In this document: in pieces, positions 11,184 to 22,049 of the stretch
Position numbering within the stretch: the stretch's first letter is position 1
Layout: every line of letters starts with the position of its first letter
From: Epiperipatus broadwayi
Lineage: Eukaryota > Onychophora > Udeonychophora > Euonychophora > Peripatidae
Direction: 5' to 3'
Assembly (NCBI GenBank): GCA_028023455.1
Contig: JAQFVV010012536.1
Coordinates: 186,001-250,000 of the forward strand
Length of the DNA stretch: 64,000 nt
Translations under genes and position numbers: made by a program
Notes under the pieces: model-generated
Told to the model about the DNA's origin: nothing
Seen by the model: the letters and a program-made list of their open reading frames with translations, nothing else
Database searches by the model: none

Positions 11184-12769
11184 TGAACCGGGTTCCATGA
11201 AATTACGTTTAATCGGGTTTAAAACCTGTAATAATTTTAAAAAGCATGGGAATGAACTGGTTCTTCAAGCAGAATGGAGAATACTATTGATAGCATAACA
11301 ATCAATGATACCCATCTACAGATCAAGCTATACAGGCATAACATGACCATATTTGCTGACCATGGCCCACCTGGACTGCTTAAATCAACCCCCTGCCACC
11401 CAAAGCATTTTATTTGTTTTGAGGATCAAACTCAGGTACCAGCCAAGGCATATGTTATACAGTTGGCATGCTTTGAATGAGAGTTACACAATCCAGTGCT
11501 TGACATATCTCAGGCCAGCTCATACTCTTAAATCTGGGTCCAGTACATTCATTTAACACGTAAAAAATAACTATACACTTAAATTACTGGTGATGCAGTG
11601 ATGAGAGAAATCGAGAATAGACCAAATAATATTTAAGCAAACATTAATATTTACACACATACATATACTTAACATAATATAACATAATAAAATTTTATGT
11701 AAGAAATATATACATGATGACTTTCAGCTATAGTTATAATAGTCTTTCATTAAAGTTCATTTCATTTAAAATCAAATGTCTATATAGTTATTTAAAGTAA
11801 CTTTACCTAGGATTTCATTTGTATGCATTTTCCAACCGGTTGAATTTTTGGTTCTCCAATGATGGCTTCATGGCTTTTCTTTCACATTTCTGTCAAACAA
11901 TGGGAGAGAGTCTGTGGCAGCTTCTACTTCACAATATCAACATTGGTTCCAGGTATTTCTTCAGGTGGAATAGTTGATGGCTGAGGACTTGGGGCATGAA
12001 GCCCTGTCAGACACACTTATGGCTTTTGCATTAATGTTGACTGCAATAGTAATGACTGGTTTACTACTGCACTAAAATTTCTGAATATCTGCATGCATTC
12101 TTTAGAAAGAACCTGAACTCTGGACTAATAGCAATGCAAACTGTATATCAATAATGCTAATAGCAATCCTGACTGTAAATCACAAATGCAATGAAGAACA
12201 ATAGCCAAGTTGCCCTTTTATATCTTAACTCTCTCATAGTTTATTTTTATCTTAACTTGAATCTGTCTTTCAATTAATTTTACATTTCTTTAATTAATTG
12301 ATTTTTACATTTGCTTTAAGTTAATATTTTTCTTAGATTAATCTACTATCACTTTTATGAGGTAGTTTACATAGCTTTTAATTTAATTAACTCATTCAGT
12401 AATCTTACTAGCATTTTACCATTTTCTTTTATAAACAAAATTTATTCTAACTTTCCATATTTACTTATTTTTATTTTAATTTTTTAATTTATTTTATTTT
12501 TTTAAATTTATAACAAAGGAGAGTTTACTTTAAAAAGGAGAGTTTATAAATCTTTCCCTATCCTGTTCTCAAGGCAAAGCTTTATTCACTTTTCAAAGAA
12601 AATATAATGCAATATTTTTTTATTTTTTAAAACATTTTAAAACTACTTCTTAGTTAATTACAACTTTTTGACTATTTTTTCAAATAAATTTAATCATAAT
12701 TTTTAAATTATAAATATGTAACACTAGTATATATGTAGTTTTATACATATCTTTCTCACTAGTGTTACA
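11184..12769 (-). mobile_element. Solo LTR-like element, family 2, copy a
   Basis: The minus-strand 5' end is TGTAACACTAG at 12769 and the 3' end is CCGGTTCA at 11184. Both ends have the LTR form TG...CA. A TATA box (TATAAAAGG on the minus strand, about 12222-12214) lies about 550 bp inside the 5' end and about 1030 bp from the 3' end. The latter spacing nearly equals that in the copy at 58671-60354. No internal retroelement genes adjoin it, so it is read as a solo LTR. The ORFs at 11274-11480 and 11353-11556 lie inside it and have no recognised domain. Confidence 0.55.
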
Positions 12770-13079
12770 ATATAGAAACACTTAAATATATTAAAAAGCA
12801 ATAAAGAGTACTAAAAAGTAAAACATATTTTTTTTTCTAAAATTGTTTTCAAACAATAAAAAAATGTAGTGATATTTCATCAAAAATAAAATTGGGAAGT
12901 GAGTGAAAATTATGTTATAAGATTTTGCAGACAGACATATTCACAAAGAACCCCAACAGAATAAGTTAAGTAAAAGCATATAAAATGCTTTCCTGTTGTT
13001 TAACTTTCAATTTGTTGATATTTGTAATATTCTTGTTAATTCAGCGATTGATATTCAAAATAATATTTTGAGAGTAACT
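12770..13079. other. AT-rich sequence, no feature recognised
   Basis: No gene or repeat family was recognised here. Confidence 0.35.
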
Positions 13080-13325
13080 TTTAAAGAATTTAATTTAAGA
13101 CTCAAATGAAATTGGGCTAGACATATTACTAAAAAAGAGGATAATGGATGGACAGTTGATATTCTAAAGCAGATTCCAAGAGAGACCACATGTGAGATGG
13201 ATAGATGAAATAACACACTGTGTTGGAGTGATGTGAAGAAGAGAAGCTAGAGATAGAAGATGGATTGACTATGGAGAGATATTGCTGTAGATTAATAATG
13301 GTTGAAAATCATGATGATAAAGAGA
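13080..13325 (+). pseudogene. LINE 3' end fragment
   Basis: The translation in shifting frames gives NWARHITKKEDNGWTVDIL, then RPHVRWIDEI, then VGVM and RREARDRRWIDYGEILL. This is the same C-terminal LINE region as at 10640, 22719, 40830 and 50489. A short deletion removes part of the Pro/Arg-rich linker. The insertion ends in tggttgaaaatcatgatgat. The copy is dead. Confidence 0.7.
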
Positions 13326-14589
13326 ATTTTGTGCTAGAAGTAAAATTTTCAGATACGTTTGATTTGGATGATTATTAGTTTAAAAACAAATTACATTAAA
13401 CACATTGTTGATAGACTTTTAGATTAAAAAAGTGCTTTTCTTATGTTAAAGGAAACTCAGATTATAATTTTGATGCTATTTTAATCTTTCCATTGGTACC
13501 TATTGGCTGAGTGAGTTAAAACTCTAAACTTTTGATTGGTCAATTACAAAATCAGCAGTAAAATATAATTGTCTTTTAATATTATATTTATTTTAGTTTA
13601 CTTTTTAAAAAGCAAATTAATAATTTGTCAGGTTATTAAAGTGAATGAAAGTTTTTTCAAAAATACATTTCTATTTATAATTATAAAAATAATCAATAGC
13701 AGAAAACCTAAAATGAATGTTTTATAACCTATAAAAAATGTGACCTACATCACTGATTTCTTTCTCAATTTATGTTCATGTAAAAGTAAAGAATTTTTAC
13801 TAAAATCTTAACTATTTTTCTAAAATAATTATATTTTCAACATATTTTATCAAAATAATTTATAATATGTAAAAAATCCTTAAAAATACTATAAAACATT
13901 CATTTTCATTTTGAAAATCAAAACAAAGAACTTGGAGCTGTCAAAATTGTTGACAAGTGCTCCCTTTTGTTCAAAATAAGAAACAACCAATAAAAACCTT
14001 GGAAATCCCATCTTCTCCCATTGTTACAGATTTAAGTTTAAATAATATTGATTTTTTTTACTTGTAAAATAATTCTTGATAGTGCAGCATCTTATGGTAC
14101 ATTTTAAGCTTTAAAATGAGCATAAATTCACTACGACAACATAAAAATTACCAGTTTTATAGCTAGTTTAATTATAGTCAGAGAAGCCTGTCAAAGGATT
14201 AAAAAGTTAAAAAGTGAAATATTTTATATTGTCTTTTAATACTTATGCAAGCTGTACATAGAGATTTTATTCTACTAATTTTTTGTATGGAAGTAAAACT
14301 TAAACACTGTGTTGATAAAACATAAAGTTGTTGGGAAAAAAAAATCTTCTGGTCAATATTGTTTTAAATATAAAATGGTAACACAAGTATCAGTTAGACT
14401 ATTATAATATTTTAACTATTAATTTTATAAAAATGGCCACGTAATTAAAAAGTTAAAGACTTTCTAAAAAATGTAAACTTGATTTATGGTTTATTTATAA
14501 AAAATATTGTCAGTATGATTTTCTTGCAGTGTTAGAGTATTAAACACTGAACCATAAGGACTTTGGATAGAGTGATCAAATATATTAAT
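13326..14589. other. AT-rich sequence, no feature recognised
   Basis: No coding potential and no recognised repeat. It may be intronic or intergenic. Confidence 0.4.
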
Positions 14590-15060
14590 TTTTTTATTAG
14601 TTATTCATTAGACTAGAGATTATACACTTAATGAATAATATTTCTGTTGTATAATTTCCATTACACCACCTTTCTCATGCAAGGTAGGGACTGGTTTTTA
14701 TTCACTTTTAACACTTTGTGAAGGGGTGTAATCATAAACATATCACCAAAGACGTGAAAAATATGTATGATCCCCAAGATGCACATTTCATGCTAAATTA
14801 GCACTCATCAGTTGGCCCAGATCACAATCTTTTACATATATTTTTATCATTACTGTGTATATACAGGTAGCCAATTATGACAGTTTAATTGATAAATGCC
14901 ATCTTGGGGGATTATACAATCATTTTTACATCTTTGGCTATATATTTATGATTACAACCCTCCAGAAGGTGTAAACCAGATAGAGACTAGTTTTTACCTT
15001 GCATGAGAGTGGAGTGGTGGAAAATATACTAGAGTAAATGTTATTAATTAACAGTGTTAA
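14590..15060. repeat. Family B palindromic element, copy B1
   Basis: The outer arms pair: ttattcattagactagagat, ttatacacttaatgaataat, gcaaggtagggactggtttt on the left, and gactagtttttaccttgcat on the right. The left arm holds an intact hammerhead on the minus strand. The right arm keeps only the 3' part of the motif on the plus strand (gccatcttgggggattat near 14897), with the core deleted. Other copies are near 20925, 47655 and 47975. No ORF is present. Confidence 0.75.
14767..14825 (-). ncRNA. Hammerhead ribozyme, design 1, copy B1 (best conserved B copy)
   Basis: Minus strand order: GTGATC, TGGG, CCAA, CTGATGA (14811-14805), stem II GTGCTA/TAGCAT with loop ATT, GAA, stem III ATG/CAT with loop TG, C17, then TTGG, G, GATCAT. 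The inner stem I is CCAA/TTGG and the outer stem I is GTGATC/GATCAT, separated by an internal loop, as in natural type I hammerheads whose stem I loop contacts loop II. All core nucleotides are present. Predicted cleavage is after the ATC triplet, between 14778 and 14777. The stem II closing pair is G-U rather than G-C. Self-cleavage is inferred from the fold. Confidence 0.85.
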
Positions 15061-16095
15061 CTTCTTTCAGAAAAAATGTTTCTGTACAAAAAGATTTAAA
15101 TATAGCATCTAAAATATGTAAAAATAGTCTTTTATTAGACTAATTATAACACCTTTATGTTTCACGGATTGGTTTACACTCATCTCCAAACTTATCTTAA
15201 ACTCTTAGCTGTTTCCAGCTCTTTTTCTGAAGTAAGAACGATCATTGCTAATGAATTGATATTTACAGGGCTAGTGGAAGGTGGTCAGCAAGGTAAGCAA
15301 GGCATGAGGGTGCTGATACAAGAGGGTAGGAAAACAGTGAAGAATTAAAAATATATTTTTATTGTTACAGATATTAGTTAATCTATGAATATTAATCGAT
15401 GTGACTTGATTTTTTTTTTTACAAAATAAGGAAGTATAAACATATTAAAATTAACAATCATTTCTTGAAATGTGGTTTGTTAGTTATGTCTTCTTACGGT
15501 GGGTTTACACAATCCATATTTCACATCATGTTTCAATCACATCCATGCCTTTATATATATATTGTTTGTGGTTATTTGGTCCTCTAACTTCGAAATTTTT
15601 ATTGGTTTACTATAAAAATAATACCTTAAATTTACCACACCAAGCAAATTAAAAAAAATCCAAGACGTCTTTCCCCATATTTTTATAGCATTTGAAATTC
15701 TTGTAATAATTTTTCAAAAACCACAGTTTTCTATTTAGTTTTAAAAACAGCACAAAGATAACTTTAAAAAGAACAAAAAGGACAATACCCTAATAAAATA
15801 CATAATATTGTATACATGAGAAGAAATTATTTAAAATAGGATCAGTACAACAATATTTATATTAGTGTACACATAATGGCATAACTATTTACAGTATGAC
15901 ATAAACTTTTAATGCAATAATTAAATGTGAATGTGCATGTATATTTAAATTTAAAGCATACTATTTTACAATATTTAGGTAAAGTTATTTTAAATTTGAA
16001 ATAAAATTTCAATGATTGTGACAATGGTAAATAAAAGAAACATTTATTTTAATAATTGAAATGCATAATTCATATACATAGAGTTTAAATGTAAT
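15061..16095. other. AT-rich sequence with two short ORFs, no gene recognised
   Basis: Plus-strand ORFs at 15157-15348 and 15470-15652 have no recognisable domain or repeat relationship. The first has a less biased composition around 15160-15340 (gctgtttccagctctttttc, gtggaaggtggtcagcaagg). It could be part of a decayed element or a short exon, but nothing supports this further. Confidence 0.35.
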
Positions 16096-16385
16096 TATAA
16101 AGGACCTGAACTCAGACTTTCAAGCTCCCTTCAGCTATCCACTCTATCTCATACAACTGATATACATGACCACACATGTGAAAAAGATAATCGATTATAA
16201 AAGATCTGAACACAGACTTTCAAGATCCCTTCAGTTATCCAGTCTATCTCATACAACCAACAAACACACATGTAAAAAGATGATCTTTTTCATGTGTGTG
16301 GTCATGTATACCAGTTGTATGAGATAGAGTGGATAGTTGAGGGGAGTTTGAAAGTCTGTGTTCAGGTCCCCTATAATCATTTGTT
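16096..16385. repeat. Family A element, copy A3, ribozyme region lost
   Basis: Three arm ends are present. Two are in the left orientation (gacctgaactcagactttca near 16104 and gatctgaacacagactttca near 16202) and one is in the right orientation (gtggtcatgtataccagttg, ending gttcaggtccccta near 16360). The region that would hold the hammerhead is absent, so only the tips of the palindrome remain. The minus-strand ORF 16244-16498 overlaps it and is not a gene. Confidence 0.65.
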
Positions 16386-17221
16386 TTAATATCTGTAACA
16401 TAAATATTTGTTATAGCATTTGATTTGTATATTTTATGTAAATGTTTCAAAATGTTAAATACATATTTTTCAGTTGTCCTAATGAATAAATAAAACATCT
16501 GAAAAATATTTATGAGGTAAAATGAATTTTAAAAAATGAAGTTTAAAGATATTTTTGAAATGGAAAAGTATAATCTATTTTGCCTATGCTAATACTTAAA
16601 AAAGTCACTAGCTATCATTTAAAGCAAATATTTAAAAAAAATTGACACACAACTACATTTTAAAAATTAATAGAATTACTCTTTGTAAACAATTTTCTTG
16701 AAAATGCCAGTGAATTGCACTTCTCAAGAAATTACTAATTATACATTCTATCCCTATAGAAATAAAGAAAAATAATTTATTGTGATTTTCTTAAAGTTTA
16801 CCATGTAAATGGATTGATTCATAAGATAAATTTTGTCATCATTTATTGTTCTACTAGACCTAATTCTCCTCCATCCTCTGTAATGTTATAATTAAAGCAT
16901 CAAAGGTTTCAATCATTTAAAAAACATTCTAAAAGATTTTACTAAGATAAAAATAATTGGAACACTTAAAGACTTAAAATGAAATTTAGGTTATAAAAAA
17001 TGATATTTGTTTTTACTTAAGTAAAAAAAAATGGTTTTATATGTAATGTAATTTAAATTATATATTATTATAATTTCAATATCATGACTTAGTATGTGTG
17101 AATTTGTTTTGATGAGAGATTGTTAATTAATATTATTTTATTATTTATCCATAATTTATATTTTATTGGTCTCTAAAATTATCTATGCTCTTACTATTAG
17201 AGGTCATAAAGTATCTAAAGA
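16386..17221. other. AT-rich sequence, no feature recognised
   Basis: No gene, RNA or known repeat family was identified. Confidence 0.4.
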
Positions 17222-17435
17222 GTAAGTAAATACATATAAGGCTTTAACCTTAATACTATGCACATTGAGTGCCCAATTTTACCACAAGAGGGACCTCTAA
17301 AAATCTTAACACAAGATTATGACTTTATAAAAATAAAAGTGGCCATCTTATCTTCAACCTATTTTCTAATTATATAGGCAAATCTAAGCACTCAAGGCAC
17401 ATGGTATGAAGGTTAAAGCCTTATATGTATTTATG
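17222..17435. repeat. Fold-back element of about 210 bp
   Basis: Terminal inverted repeats of about 45 bp: aaatacatataaggctttaa plus ccttaatactatgcacattg at the left, and caaggcacatggtatgaagg plus ttaaagccttatatgtattt at the right. The interior has no ORF. This is MITE-like and unrelated to families A-F by eye. Confidence 0.7.
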
Positions 17436-17760
17436 TGCTGACCATGTGATTAATAAGAATTAATGTTTACAACTTTAAATTGATTTGAAATATTTCTAAA
17501 GAGTAAGTGTAAAATTATTATATAGTTTGAAATATTTTAAAAATTACTCATATAGGTATGTTAAAGTCTGTATAAAGATTTATATAATTAATTACTTTTG
17601 TGGCAATAAAGTAATGTTATTGTTTAGATGCATAAATAGTATTATTGTTTAATAGAGGAAAGCTTTTAGCAACACATGTCATAATATTTTATTAAAGTTA
17701 GCTTAGATAAGCATCTTTTGTAATAATTTATTTTTAAATGAATTACTTCAATTCAAAAAT

Positions 17761-18024
17761 GCACTTGATGTTTTAAAGTATATTCATGAAAATGAGGCGA
17801 CCGTTTTTGCACCCAAATTTGAGCATATCATTCAGAATATTACTAATTCTTCCTACAAGTGTAGCTAGTGGAGGAAGATCATTTTCAAAATTAAAAATTA
17901 TAAAAAGATTGGCTGGTAAATTTGTCAATAATGGCTATAGAGCATGATGTAGCCAATACTCTTAAGTATTGATGATATTGTATCTAAATTTAATTCTGTA
18001 AAAGCTCGGAAAGTAAATTTATAA
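17761..18024 (+). pseudogene. hAT-family transposase C-terminal fragment
   Basis: In one frame the sequence starts ALDVLKYIHENEATVFAP. After a frameshift it reads ILPTSVASGGRSFSKLKIIK, and after more shifts it reads IEHDVA and SIDDIVSKFNSVKARKVNL, then stop at 18022-18024. This is the hAT C-terminal dimerisation domain: the P-x-T-x-A-S-x-E/G-R-S-F-S-K-L-K signature and the terminal KARKVNL tail are typical of the ZMYM1/TTF-domain-like hAT proteins. At least two frameshifts and a stop make it non-functional. A family A arm follows directly after the stop codon. Confidence 0.85.
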
Positions 18025-18255
18025 TAATGTAAGTATGAAGATTGTCTATCTTAATATATATCTGAGCACTTATAGTATATATGTGTGGGAGATGATAATC
18101 TGGACCAACTGATGATTGCTGGTTTAGCATGAAATACGTATATTGGTGATTATTTATCTTTTCAGCATATATGTGTTTAAGTGTATCAGTGTTATTAGAT
18201 AGAGTGGAGAGTGGTGGGTCGTGTGAAAGTCTGTTCTCATATACCCTATATATTA
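18025..18255 (+). repeat. Family A right arm, copy A4
   Basis: A single right arm begins immediately after the hAT stop codon. It runs through gtatgaagattgtctatctt, ttaatatatatctgagcact, a hammerhead, then tatgtgtttaagtgtatcag and a degenerate end near 18230. There is no left arm in the expected place. The minus-strand ORF 17990-18406 is a shadow across this repeat. Confidence 0.7.
18095..18153 (+). ncRNA. Hammerhead ribozyme, design 1, copy A4
   Basis: Order: ATAAT, CTGG, ACCAA, CTGATGA (18109-18115), stem II TGCTG/TAGCA with loop GTT, GAA (18131-18133), stem III ATA/TAT with loop CG, A17, then TTGGT, G, ATTAT. Inner stem I is ACCAA/TTGGT and outer stem I is ATAAT/ATTAT. The core is intact. 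The position next to the core in stem II is T opposite T in this copy, which should weaken it. Predicted cleavage is between 18142 and 18143. Confidence 0.8.
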
Positions 18256-19919
18256 CATATATAGACACAGGTATATAATAAGCCTGTGTTTCAGTTAATA
18301 ATGTAATAGTAATTTTTTTCATTGTTATCTTTAATAAAAACATTAAAATGTATATAAAATCATGTAGAATATGTTTTATTTGAGGGGGGGGGGTATTGTT
18401 TTGCATAAGGGCTAGTGATTCGGCCCTGCAAATTTATATGTAAATAATTATATTTCGTCAAACAATACTGAGATATTTCCTACAAAAAAAACTCGTGTTT
18501 GGTATTTGTATATATATTTATTTTAGGGCGTGAAATTCATGCTTGTGAAGCGACAGAGTTGAATCGCTTTCCAGGAATCTTGCTTGAGTTTTAGAATCCG
18601 CTACTGCAATAAATTACGCAGGGGGATGATTTAGTTAAATATAACTTTCAAATTATTAAAGAAGTTTTTTATTTTATCTGCAATATATCAAAATGGGGAG
18701 GGGGTGTATTAAAAATATAATTAGTGACAAATGCACAAAAAGTTTTTAATTATTTGATTTTATATCGATGCGAATAAAAATGGGGGGGGGGGGTATTTTC
18801 TTAAGCTTTTAATAAAATTTAAAAGTAATTTGAAATCATAGTCAATCACGTTTGTAACAGTTTTGTTAATTAACCATGTCATTTAGCACATAACATTTAA
18901 AAATGTCACTTGTAATTACTAATAAATCTTCCTAATTTAATTAAAATTATTTTTAGATATATTCATTATTATTTTGTAAAAAAATAAAATAAATGTACCC
19001 GTTTCACTTTTGAAGGTAATTTATAAAATTCTACAATTCGAATTAATTAAAAATTTAAATAACTGCTCTCTTTGGTGTCAGCCATGTTAAGGTTTAATAA
19101 ATAATATTTCATTCTTTTCCGTTTTGAATTTAACCATCATATCGAATTATATAACGATTTAATGCTTTATGATAAATGAGTACTGTCTGCAAAGCATGTC
19201 TAAAAACAAATTATAAAAGTTTTAAACTGATTTATAAACGAATCTCTTTTATTTAAATACGCTGAATGTAAATTGAATTTTTATACTGCGCGAGTTAAAA
19301 GATGAAAAATAAAACCACATAAATAAATATGTGTATACTTATATAGAAAAATAAAACAATTTATCAACTCCTACCGATTTAAACTCATCGCTAGTTTAAA
19401 TTAGTTTCTAACTGGTCTGTGGAGAATTGTCTAAATTTATTTTTAAATTAACACTTTGCATATTTAATGCTATCTGCTTATAAAAAGTTGAATTGGAAAC
19501 GCAGTAGCGCAAAACATTACATTATTTATCCCAGCCATTCGTTTGCATTATCACTTTATTGAAGTTAGCAGTTTCGATAAACGTATTTTATTAAATATTT
19601 ATTGAAGTTTTTATGTTAAAAAGGAAGATGGCTTTCAATGCATATTAACGTTGTTAAAAAATATAAACAAAATATAAAAATAAATGCTGATTTTTAATAC
19701 CAAAGTTTCAATTTTGAAATATCTTTTGCATAAAAATGAATTTGATCTCACATAGAGTAAGTATTATTAAAAATTTACTATTTTATAATTCATTTATTTC
19801 GAACGGATGATTTGCTAAGTTCGCTGACGGAAGGAATGTAGAGCAACTAGGGAATAGAATGCTGTGACCAAGTTACAATAAACACCCCATGACTACCTAT
19901 GCACAAGCTGTTAAAGCGA
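18256..19919. other. AT-rich sequence with three G-tracts
   Basis: No gene was recognised. Three G-runs are followed by T-rich sequence: gaggggggggggtatt near 18380, ggggagggggtgtatt near 18694, and a run of 12 G near 18782. Between them, 18528-18630 is less AT-biased (cgtgaaattcatgcttgtga, gaatccgctactgcaataaa). From 18800 on nothing distinctive is seen. Confidence 0.4.
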
Positions 19920-20345
19920 TGAAAAACTCTCTATACAGTTTGCCACTCAGTAAGAACCATAGTAATCAATGGGTACAAGACAGTTTGTGCATAAAATCCA
20001 TGCCCAGTATTTACTTATCCAATATCCCTGGAATAGTTTCTAGTTTGTAGCTTTCATCAGTGAGAAGTATTGGACCTGAGAGCACTGCACTTAGATATTA
20101 AGTCTAATGCACTCTCCAGAAGTCACTTTTTACCTTTTTAGTTAACTATAAAGTTATGAGACATTAGATCTTAAGATCTATGTGCAGTGTTCTCAGACCC
20201 AAGGCTACACGGTAGAAACCAGTCTGGAGATATTAGGTAAGTAGGCACTAAATAGGAATTTTATGCACTACCTTTTTTGCAACCATTGATTACTAAGGCT
20301 TACATTGGGTGGCGCTACTGTATGGAAAGTTTGTCAAAAGTTACA
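19920..20345. repeat. Family D fold-back element, copy D2
   Basis: Both arms are present: ctctctatacagtttgccac and gtaatcaatgggtacaag at the left, ttgattactaaggcttacat and ggtggcgctactgtatgg at the right. The centre has the family D core gagcactgcacttagat with its inverted partner tagatcttaagatcta. The left arm carries a hammerhead-like motif on the minus strand. The right arm keeps GACCCAAGGCTAC and GAAACCAGTC plus TGGAGATATT on the plus strand but has lost CTGATGA. Confidence 0.75.
20017..20075 (-). ncRNA. Hammerhead-like motif, family D, copy D2 left arm
   Basis: Minus strand: GTCCAA, CTTCTCA, CTGATGA (20060-20054), a weak stem II (AAGCTACAAACTA), GAAACTATTC, then CAGGG, ATA, TTGGAT. The outer stem I (GTCCAA/TTGGAT) and the CTGATGA and GAAA blocks are intact. 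The cleavage triplet has become TTC, the C15.2 pair is broken and the inner stem I is shifted. It is probably inactive but clearly homologous to copies D3 and D4. Confidence 0.55.
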
Positions 20346-20924
20346 ATACTTGAACATCATTAAATGAAATGCTATAATTAAATGATAATAATTGATCATC
20401 ATCAATCAGGATATCATGATGTAATAGTTGTTATGCCTATGACTTTCTTTAGTTCATAAACAGGATTATAATTGTTTTTCCAGGTATACTAGACTGATGT
20501 AAGTCAATCTAGTTAGCAATTCATTAATAATTAATAAATAGTATTTAGCTATTTATAGCTGGTGGATAATTCCAGGTTATCATCAATGAAATAACAATGT
20601 GTTGATATTAAAAATAAAAATATGATTATAATATAATGAGATTATTTTTAGTGAAAATAACTTACTCCTATAAGTACTGATGATTATTAGCTTATCATCA
20701 GTAATAGCTTACCATTGCTTAAAATTCATTTAAAATAATTTATTTTAGTATCCCCTGCTTGGAATTAAATTACACACTTTAATGAGTGAGTTCTTATATT
20801 ATTAAAATATATTAATTGTATTTAGCAATGCAAACTAAGATGTACAGTTTCAAAAACATCTGAGATTAGGAATGCGCCTTAGTTGACAAAGTGCATTAAC
20901 TCCATAAATTTAGGACAAATTCTG
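20346..20924. other. AT-rich sequence, no feature recognised
   Basis: Short self-similar stretches occur (for example around tgatcatcatcaatcaggat near 20392 and the repeated ttattagcttatcatcag near 20686), but no defined element or gene was recognised. Confidence 0.35.
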
Positions 20925-21520
20925 ATAATTTTTATTAGTCATTTATTAGACTAAAAATCAAGCTTTTAATGAATAATATTCTGCAGTGTAATTTTCACTG
21001 TACCCATCACACAAGGTAGGGACTGGTTTTTATCCACTTGTAACAGCTTGTGAAGGGGTGTAATTGTAAACATATGACCAAAGGTGTGAAAAAGATAAAT
21101 GATCTGCAAGATGTGCATTTCATGCTGAACCAACACTCATCAATTGTCTCAGAGCACAATCTTTTGCACATATTATTATCATCGTTCAGAATAATCTCTA
21201 ATCTTATGCATGACTAATAAAAAATGAACATACTTCAATTAAATGACTTATGCCAAAACTGTAATGGTAGCAAGTTTGACACATCAATTAAACTGTCATA
21301 GTTGGCTATCTGTATATACTAATCAATGATAAAGATATGTGTAACAGATTGTGATCTGAGCCATCTGGTGATTGCATTTCGGGGATGATCCATGATCATA
21401 TGTTTATGATTACACCCTTTCACAAGATGCTAAAAGTTTAAAGAAACCAATCATTACATTGCGTCGGTGTGTGTGGAGGGCGGGGATTACACTACAGAAA
21501 TACTATTCATTTATGTCAAG
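20925..21520. repeat. Family B palindromic element, copy B2
   Basis: The left arm (tttattagtcatttattaga, gcttttaatgaataatattc, cacaaggtagggactggttt) and the right arm (tttaaagaaaccaatcatta, ggggattacactacagaaat) are inverted. The left arm has a minus-strand hammerhead-like motif at about 21100-21158. Its core is mutated (TTGATGA instead of CTGATGA), while stem II, GAAA and stem III ATG/CAT remain. The right-arm plus-strand motif near 21346-21395 is badly degraded (CTGGTGATTGCATTTCGGGG). Neither is expected to cleave. Confidence 0.7.
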
Positions 21521-21570
21521 TTCTCTTTTTGATGTAGTATTTTTGTAAATAGTTTATTTATAACTTTAAA

Positions 21571-21783
21571 GTTGAAAAGAAATAAGCTTTGCTATGGAAA
21601 GTTAAAAGTCCATTTCTAATTTCTAATTAACAAGCTGAAAATATGATCAGTAAACATTCGTCTTGAAAACAATGAAAGTTGAACAGAAATAAGCTTATAT
21701 GTGTAATATTAGAAGTGCATTCCTAATTTCTAATTGACAAGCTGAAAATATAATCAATAGACATTCGTCTTGAAAACAATGAT
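21571..21783 (+). repeat. Tandem direct repeat, two units of about 107 bp
   Basis: Unit 1 starts gttgaaaagaaataagcttt at 21571. Unit 2 starts gttgaacagaaataagctta at 21678. Both contain ctaatttctaattaacaagc (unit 2 reads ctaatttctaattgacaagc) and end in cattcgtcttgaaaacaatg. Only two units are seen. Confidence 0.85.
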
Positions 21784-22049
21784 TGTTAGAAGCATTTGTG
21801 CCTGGAATTGATTTTAATAACATGTAGCATAACATGAAAATAAAGCTTAAAAATAGACTTATTAAACTTGATCCAGAAATTTTGTAACAGTTTGTGTTGT
21901 TTTCAGTATTAAAGTTACATACTTAACAAATTTTAGATTATTTTATTCTGTTTTTCTCCAATAATTGTAATGGTTCAAAAATGTTAAAACATTTTTAATA
22001 ATAAAACCGATTTAATAAAGAAACTATTAGTAAAATTCATATTGAATTA

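Noticed and set aside
10833-11198. A 121-codon ORF as a functional gene
   Set aside because: Its C-terminal part is a LINE fragment, its N-terminal part is translated TA repeat, and sister copies are all truncated.
17990-18406. A 138-codon minus-strand ORF
   Set aside because: It is antisense to the hAT tail and to the family A arm with the hammerhead, and has no recognised domain.
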